From positions 1-9,139 of the forward strand of contig JAUWHU010000393.1 in NCBI GenBank assembly GCA_030605705.1: DNA of 9,139 nt, given 5' to 3'. A program made the translations under genes and the position numbers. Each line of letters begins with the position of its first letter. Within the stretch, counting starts at the first letter, position 1. The stretch is from Thermoflexia bacterium. GTDB lineage: Bacteria > Chloroflexota > Anaerolineae > B4-G1 > SLSP01. Positions 5,476 through 9,139 of the stretch are shown one piece after another. The notes below the pieces were generated by a model that saw only the letters and a program-made list of their open reading frames with translations, had not been told where the DNA came from and did not search any database.

Positions 5476-6920
5476 ACGTCCTCCTTCTGCGGCGAGGGCA
5501 AGGAGGCCGCCACGCTCAGCTCCGAGACGATGTTCTCCATGCGCAAGGCCCGCGAGCCTTTCACCAGGATCACATCACGGGGTTGCAACAGCTCTTTCAG
5601 CAGCGCCACCGCCTCCGCGTTGCTCGCCGCCTCATGGGCGCGCTCGGCGGGTAAGCCACAGAGACGCGCTCCCCTGGTCAACAAAGGCGCGCATTTCCCC
5701 ACGGCGATCAGGTGCTCGACGATGCCGGCGGCCCGACATCCCACCTTGATATGTCCTTCCTCCTCGTACTCCCCCAGCTCCAACATGTCCCCTAGAACGG
5801 CGATCTTCCGTCCTTCAAGGTCTTCCAGTAAATTGAGGGCCGCCAATGCGGAGGGCGGGCTGGAATTGTACGTATCATCCAAAACCAATGCACCCTGCGG
5901 CCCCTCCACGGAGACCAGACGTAATTGCATGCCGGGCGAGCGCAATCCCTCCACGATTTCCTGCCAGCTCAATCCTTCCAACAAGGCCACCGCCGTCGCC
6001 CGCAGGACGGTATGCACGCTGTGACGCCCCAACAGGGGTACGCGCAGGTAGAGTTGCTCTTTGCCGTAGTGCAGCCGCATCCGCACCCCATCCAGCCCCA
6101 GACCCTGCACCTCGTCGGCCCAGAGATCAATCTCTGGCGAGAGTCCATAGAAAAAGATGCGTGCCCGGGTCCCCCCGGCCATCGCCCGCACGCGGAGGTC
6201 ATCGTAGTTGAGGACGGCGACGCCTTCAGGGGCTGGCGGCAGCGACTCCACCAGTTCTCTTTTCGCCAGCGTGATGTTATCCAGACCCCCGGCCCGCTCG
6301 GCGTGTACCGGTTCGACGTTAGTGACTACGCCCACCTGCGGCTGCGCGATCCGCGCCAGAGCAGCGATGTCGCCGCGCACGTACATCCCCATCTCCAGCA
6401 CCACCCGCTCGCAGTCGCCGGTGAGTTGCAGGAGCGTGAGCGGCAGGCCAATTTCGTTGTTGTAAGAACCGGTGCTGTGCAAAACGTGATAGCGACGCCT
6501 CAAAACGCAGGCTATGAGTTCCTTGGTCGTCGTCTTGCCCACGCTACCCGTCACGCCGATCACGCGAGGGGTAAGCTGCTGTCGCCAGAAGGTCGCCGCC
6601 TGCTGCAATGCTTGCAGCACATCAGGCACACGGATCACCAGCGGGAGCACCGGCTCGGCAGGTAAACCGCCCTGGGTGATATCCAACACGGAGGCCTCCA
6701 CCGCCACGTCGCGCTCGACCACAGCCGCCACCGCGCCGCGCGCGAAGGCATCGCCCACATAATCGTGCCCATCCACATTTTCTCCCACAAAAGCGAAGAA
6801 AACGGAGGTCGCGTCCGCCTGGCGCGAGTCCAAAATGGGCTTTACGGGACGCGCCAAACCGGCGGGACGTTTCCCGCCCAGACCCTCGATTAAATCGGCT
6901 AACGTCAAATGCTTGGTCAT
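5472..6920 (-). CDS. murF: MurF, UDP-MurNAc-tripeptide:D-Ala-D-Ala ligase
   Basis: Cytoplasmic ligase that finishes the UDP-MurNAc-pentapeptide by adding D-Ala-D-Ala to the tripeptide. It has 482 residues, slightly longer than the typical 450-460. In order: N-terminal substrate domain with ILDSR (29-33) and FFAFVGENVDGHDYV (41-55); ATPase domain with P-loop GVTGSVGKTTTKE (122-134), GSYNNEIGLPLTLL (151-164), LEMGMYVRGDI (175-185) and TNVEPVHAERAG-LDNITLAKREL, including the lysine (K220) that is carbamylated in the family; C-terminal domain with DDTYNSSPPSALAAL (348-362), GRKIAVLGDMLELGE (370-384) and VKGSRALRMENIV (453-465). YNNEIGLPLTLL and the DTYN-S-P-S motif point to MurF and not MurE. AGGA lies 5 nt before the ATG. 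The gene starts just after a tandem-repeat spacer, and murE, which often precedes it, is absent. Confidence 0.96.
   Translation of the reverse strand: MTKHLTLADLIEGLGGKRPAGLARPVKPILDSRQADATSVFFAFVGENVDGHDYVGDAFARGAVAAVVERDVAVEASVLDITQGGLPAEPVLPLVIRVPDVLQALQQAATFWRQQLTPRVIGVTGSVGKTTTKELIACVLRRRYHVLHSTGSYNNEIGLPLTLLQLTGDCERVVLEMGMYVRGDIAALARIAQPQVGVVTNVEPVHAERAGGLDNITLAKRELVESLPPAPEGVAVLNYDDLRVRAMAGGTRARIFFYGLSPEIDLWADEVQGLGLDGVRMRLHYGKEQLYLRVPLLGRHSVHTVLRATAVALLEGLSWQEIVEGLRSPGMQLRLVSVEGPQGALVLDDTYNSSPPSALAALNLLEDLEGRKIAVLGDMLELGEYEEEGHIKVGCRAAGIVEHLIAVGKCAPLLTRGARLCGLPAERAHEAASNAEAVALLKELLQPRDVILVKGSRALRMENIVSELSVAASLPSPQKEDV
5480..5486 (-). promoter_or_regulatory. Strong ribosome binding site of mraY within the murF end
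   Basis: The minus strand reads AAGGAGG, then ACGT, then the GTG start of mraY. It sits in the last codons of murF, and this strong site fixes the non-ATG start. Confidence 0.75.
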
Positions 6921-6938
6921 GTTATCCTGAATATAAGA

Positions 6939-6980
6939 GTTGAAAGTTGGAAGTTACAAGTTGAAAGTTGGAAGTTGAAA
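6939..6980. repeat. Heptamer tandem repeat, GTTGAAA/GTTGGAA family
   Basis: Six contiguous 7-nt units: GTTGAAA, GTTGGAA, GTTACAA, GTTGAAA, GTTGGAA, GTTGAAA. They form two near-identical 21-nt higher-order units. The array is noncoding and lies 19 nt upstream of murF. On the transcribed strand it reads as CAACTTT/CAACTTC units. Confidence 0.85.
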
Positions 6981-6983
6981 GTG

Positions 6984-7000
6984 ATTCGCCATTCGCTATT
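6984..7000. repeat. Short heptamer repeat, ATTCGCC/ATTCGCT
   Basis: Two 7-nt units, ATTCGCC and ATTCGCT, followed by a partial ATT. They lie between the other two heptamer arrays, share their 7-nt period and differ in sequence from both. Confidence 0.6.
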
Positions 7001-7004
7001 TCTT

Positions 7005-7053
7005 CATTTGTCATTTGTCATTTGTCATTTGTCATTTTCTTTATTTGTCATTT
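7005..7053. repeat. Heptamer tandem repeat, CATTTGT family
   Basis: Four perfect copies of CATTTGT (7005-7032), then a degenerate unit and a separated ATTTGTCATTT at 7043-7053. It lies in the noncoding spacer after the transpeptidase stop. The rest of this spacer (7054-7076) holds nothing I recognise, including no intrinsic terminator. Confidence 0.85.
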
Positions 7054-7076
7054 GGCGGCTTTGCACTTTCGTCCGT

Positions 7077-8804
7077 CTAATCCGCCGCCGGGGGAATCCC
7101 CAACAGCACAAAAAGCCGCGTTGCCACCTTCTGGAAAAGCGGCGCCGCCGTCTGCGTCCCCCAGCGCATCGCCACCGGCACGCCGGGACGATCAAGCTTC
7201 ACCAAAATCAACAACTGGGGATCGGGCAGCGGTCCAAATCCCACAAAGGAGGTGATCACCTGATCCTGTTCATAGCCCCCCCATCCGGGGATCTGCGCCG
7301 TCCCGGTCTTGCCGGCGATGCGATAGCCCGGCACCTGGGCCTGGGGCATCTCATCCACCACCTGCGCCAGGAGCTCGGAGAGCGTCCGCGCCGTCTCCGC
7401 CGTAATCGGCCGGCCCGCCGGACGCGGCGGGATCACGATGCTGCGACCGTCGGGATAGAGCCGTTCGGCGACGATGTGCGGCTGCATCATCACCCCATCA
7501 TTGGCGATAGCCGCCACCGCCGTCGCCATCTGCAACGGCGTCACCGCGATGCCCTGGCCGAAAGAGTTGGTCGCCAGAAAGCTGTCCTCCCAATTCCAGT
7601 CCAAGGGCATATGCACCAGGCCGGCGGCCTCGCCCGCCAATTCCACCCCGGTGGGCTGCCCGAAGCCAAAAGCCCGCACATAGCGGTAAAACTGCTCCAG
7701 CCCCAACACCTGTGTCGAGAGCTTCGCCGCCCCAACGTTGAGAGAGTTCACCAGGAGGCCCGCCAAATTCTGCTGCCCATACGCGGCGCGATCCCAATTC
7801 CGCACCACCACACCACCATATTCCAACATCCCGCGATCCTGGTAGGACCAGTTCAGGTCCGCGCGGCCGGAATCCAACGCCGCCGCCACCGTCACGACCT
7901 TAAAAACGGAACCCGGCTCATAAGTCTGGCTGATAGCCGGGTCCTGGAAAAGGGCCTCCAACCCTTCCTCCGCGTAATCGGCATAGCGGGTCGGTTCATA
8001 GGAAGGGCGCGCCGCCGCCGCCAGAATTTCGCCCGTGCGCGGATCCAGCACCAGAATGACCCCGCCCTGGGCGTCATAGTCCAGCAGAGCCTTGTCCAAT
8101 TCCCCTTCGACGTAGGCCTGGATGGTGCGATCAAGTGTCAGGCGCAGGTCTGTGCCGGGATAGGGCAATCCTTGCTCCGAGGCCACCTCACCGGCCAACG
8201 GCTGCGCATCGCCGGAGACATCTCCCACACGCACTACCCGCTGGCCTTGCAGAAAGCGGCGCTGGTAAGCCTGGACACCGTACCCCAGCCCATCCTCGTT
8301 CACAAAGCCTAAAATGTGCGCTGCCAACGCGCCCTCCGCGTAGCAACGCTCCCAGGTCGGCGTGAGAGTGAGCCAGGGCAACCACAGCTCTTCAAGCTTC
8401 TCAGCAGTCTCCGGGGATACCTGCCGGGCCAAGAGATGCCACCCGAACCCGTATTCCTCATCTTCCGGCTGCAGCGTCAAATCCTCCTGCACCTTCACGA
8501 CGGGACGGTTGAGCAGGGGGGCGAGCAAGGCCGCCGCCTCTGCCGGATCGGCCACCCGCCGGAACTCAGCTCCCACATCGTAGCGGGGAGCATTGCCGAC
8601 CAGCAAATCTCCGTTGCGATCGCGGATGCAACCCCACGGCGGATCGGGAAGGCTGTACTGGCGTCTCACCAGCTCCTGGGCTGCCGCCTGATGGTTGGCA
8701 TGTTCCAATACCTGGAGACGCACCAGCTGCGCCACGATCAGCAACGTGACCGCCACGATCAACATCGTGATCAGCCGTAAGCGGGACTCAGGTCCTCGTA
8801 GCAT
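7077..8804 (-). CDS. ftsI: FtsI-type class B penicillin-binding protein
   Basis: Septal D,D-transpeptidase that crosslinks new peptidoglycan and pairs with FtsW. The 575 residues comprise a short cytoplasmic start, one membrane anchor (about 11-30), a non-catalytic dimerisation/pedestal domain (about 50-210) and a penicillin-binding domain. The three active-site motifs are intact: SVFK (S299 to K302), SLN (354-356) and KTG (499-501, in AGKTGTA). GQGIAVTPLQMA (417-428) is also typical. The protein ends soon after the catalytic domain, with no PASTA repeats of the kind seen in many Gram-positive and some Chloroflexota homologues. The ATG at 8804 comes 1 nt after the ftsL stop, and GGAG inside the last ftsL codons lies 7 nt upstream, implying coupling. 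FtsI and not elongation PBP2 is inferred from the ftsL neighbour and the dcw setting. Confidence 0.92.
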   Translation of the reverse strand: MLRGPESRLRLITMLIVAVTLLIVAQLVRLQVLEHANHQAAAQELVRRQYSLPDPPWGCIRDRNGDLLVGNAPRYDVGAEFRRVADPAEAAALLAPLLNRPVVKVQEDLTLQPEDEEYGFGWHLLARQVSPETAEKLEELWLPWLTLTPTWERCYAEGALAAHILGFVNEDGLGYGVQAYQRRFLQGQRVVRVGDVSGDAQPLAGEVASEQGLPYPGTDLRLTLDRTIQAYVEGELDKALLDYDAQGGVILVLDPRTGEILAAAARPSYEPTRYADYAEEGLEALFQDPAISQTYEPGSVFKVVTVAAALDSGRADLNWSYQDRGMLEYGGVVVRNWDRAAYGQQNLAGLLVNSLNVGAAKLSTQVLGLEQFYRYVRAFGFGQPTGVELAGEAAGLVHMPLDWNWEDSFLATNSFGQGIAVTPLQMATAVAAIANDGVMMQPHIVAERLYPDGRSIVIPPRPAGRPITAETARTLSELLAQVVDEMPQAQVPGYRIAGKTGTAQIPGWGGYEQDQVITSFVGFGPLPDPQLLILVKLDRPGVPVAMRWGTQTAAPLFQKVATRLFVLLGIPPAAD

Positions 8805-8805
8805 C

Positions 8806-9129
8806 TCAAGGCTCCATCTTCAGGTATTCCACGTTCTGGGCCGGCGCGTATCCCAATGCCACGGAACGTTCCTGCAGAACGGGGATGGAACTCCAGCGCG
8901 CGATCTCCACTGCCAACGCCTGGTTAGTCCGCTCCGCCTCCCCCAATGCCTGCTCCATCGCCCAAACGTGACGGGAAAGCCTGACGTTGGAGGCTGCCAG
9001 GCTCAAGTAAGCCGCCGCCAGGACCGTCACCACCAGCACCACCGCTAAGAAAATGCGCGCCAGTGTACGATCTAACTGCGCCTTGCGTCGTTGGACGCCG
9101 TGGGTACGTCGTTGCCAGAGAACGCTCAT
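8806..9129 (-). CDS. ftsL: FtsL-like divisome protein
   Basis: Small bitopic membrane protein of 107 residues. It has a basic N-terminus (residues 1-24), one transmembrane helix (about 25-46), a probable coiled coil (about 48-79, ASNVRLSRHVWAMEQALGEA and on) and an end with IPVLQERSVALGYAPAQNVEYLKM, which resembles the PERIEEIA-LGM--P pattern of FtsL/DivIC proteins. In the family it forms the FtsQLB complex and activates FtsWI. Sequence conservation in FtsL is low, so position just before ftsI weighs heavily. No ribosome binding site is visible in the 10 nt before the ATG. The frame has no stop before the window edge, so an upstream start cannot be excluded. Confidence 0.8.
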   Translation of the reverse strand: MSVLWQRRTHGVQRRKAQLDRTLARIFLAVVLVVTVLAAAYLSLAASNVRLSRHVWAMEQALGEAERTNQALAVEIARWSSIPVLQERSVALGYAPAQNVEYLKMEP

Positions 9130-9139
9130 AAGAGTTGAA
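9128..9139. repeat. Edge of a second heptamer-repeat tract before ftsL
   Basis: The 12 nt ATAAGAGTTGAA up to the window end are identical to 6933-6944, the murF-side edge of the GTTGAAA heptamer array. This suggests that another copy of that array lies directly upstream of ftsL. The match includes two bases of the ftsL start codon. Only one heptamer is visible before the edge. Confidence 0.45.

Noticed and set aside
6930..6959. TTGTAA with an 18-nt spacer and TATATT as a murF promoter on the minus strand
   Set aside because: Both hexamers come from repeat-edge sequence, and a start there would leave only about 3 nt before the ATG, removing the ribosome binding site.
6939..7053. CRISPR array
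   Set aside because: The units are 7 nt long and contiguous, with no spacers of constant length and no cas genes nearby.
6909..8312. Long plus-strand open frame of 467 codons opposite the transpeptidase
   Set aside because: It is antisense to an intact FtsI with all three active-site motifs. Its product is rich in Arg, His, Gln and Pro, as expected for an antisense shadow in GC-rich DNA, and it begins in tandem-repeat DNA.

Overview
The window is part of a division and cell wall (dcw) cluster. Every gene lies on the minus strand, so it is transcribed from high to low coordinates. In transcription order it holds an FtsL-like gene (9129-8806), an FtsI/PBP2-type transpeptidase (8804-7077), a 156-bp spacer made largely of short tandem repeats, murF (6920-5472), mraY (5475-4477), murD (4443-3076), a 259-bp spacer carrying an inverted-repeat element, ftsW (2816-1647), murG (1735-632), a small CvpA-like membrane protein (630-100), and the first 25 codons of a further gene that leaves the window at base 1 and may be murC.

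The genes work as one pathway. MurD and MurF build the UDP-MurNAc-pentapeptide in the cytoplasm. MraY loads it onto undecaprenyl phosphate as lipid I, and MurG adds GlcNAc to give lipid II. The FtsW glycosyltransferase and the FtsI transpeptidase then polymerise and crosslink it at the septum, while FtsL links the synthases to the divisome. Junctions are tight (1-nt gaps, a 4-nt GTGA overlap, an overlap of more than 80 nt between ftsW and murG), which suggests polycistronic and translationally coupled expression. The exceptions are the two repeat-bearing spacers, which fall before murF and before ftsW.

The GC-rich DNA, the gene order, the MurG variant with LPDIEPG where most MurGs have HEQN, and the heptamer and CACGGAG-type intergenic repeats fit an environmental member of Chloroflexota, perhaps Anaerolineae. 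This placement is inference from general familiarity, not from a search.

I see no mobile-element genes, CRISPR, RNA genes, defence system or biosynthetic cluster. The points of most interest are the intergenic repeats: an inverted element with a hairpin-bearing 25-nt sequence inserted in one arm, and three different heptamer families side by side. Others are the absence of murE exactly where one repeat spacer lies, the long ftsW/murG coding overlap, a cvpA-like gene inside the cluster, and departures from usual motifs in MurG and FtsW. No gene-free stretch exceeds 300 bases.
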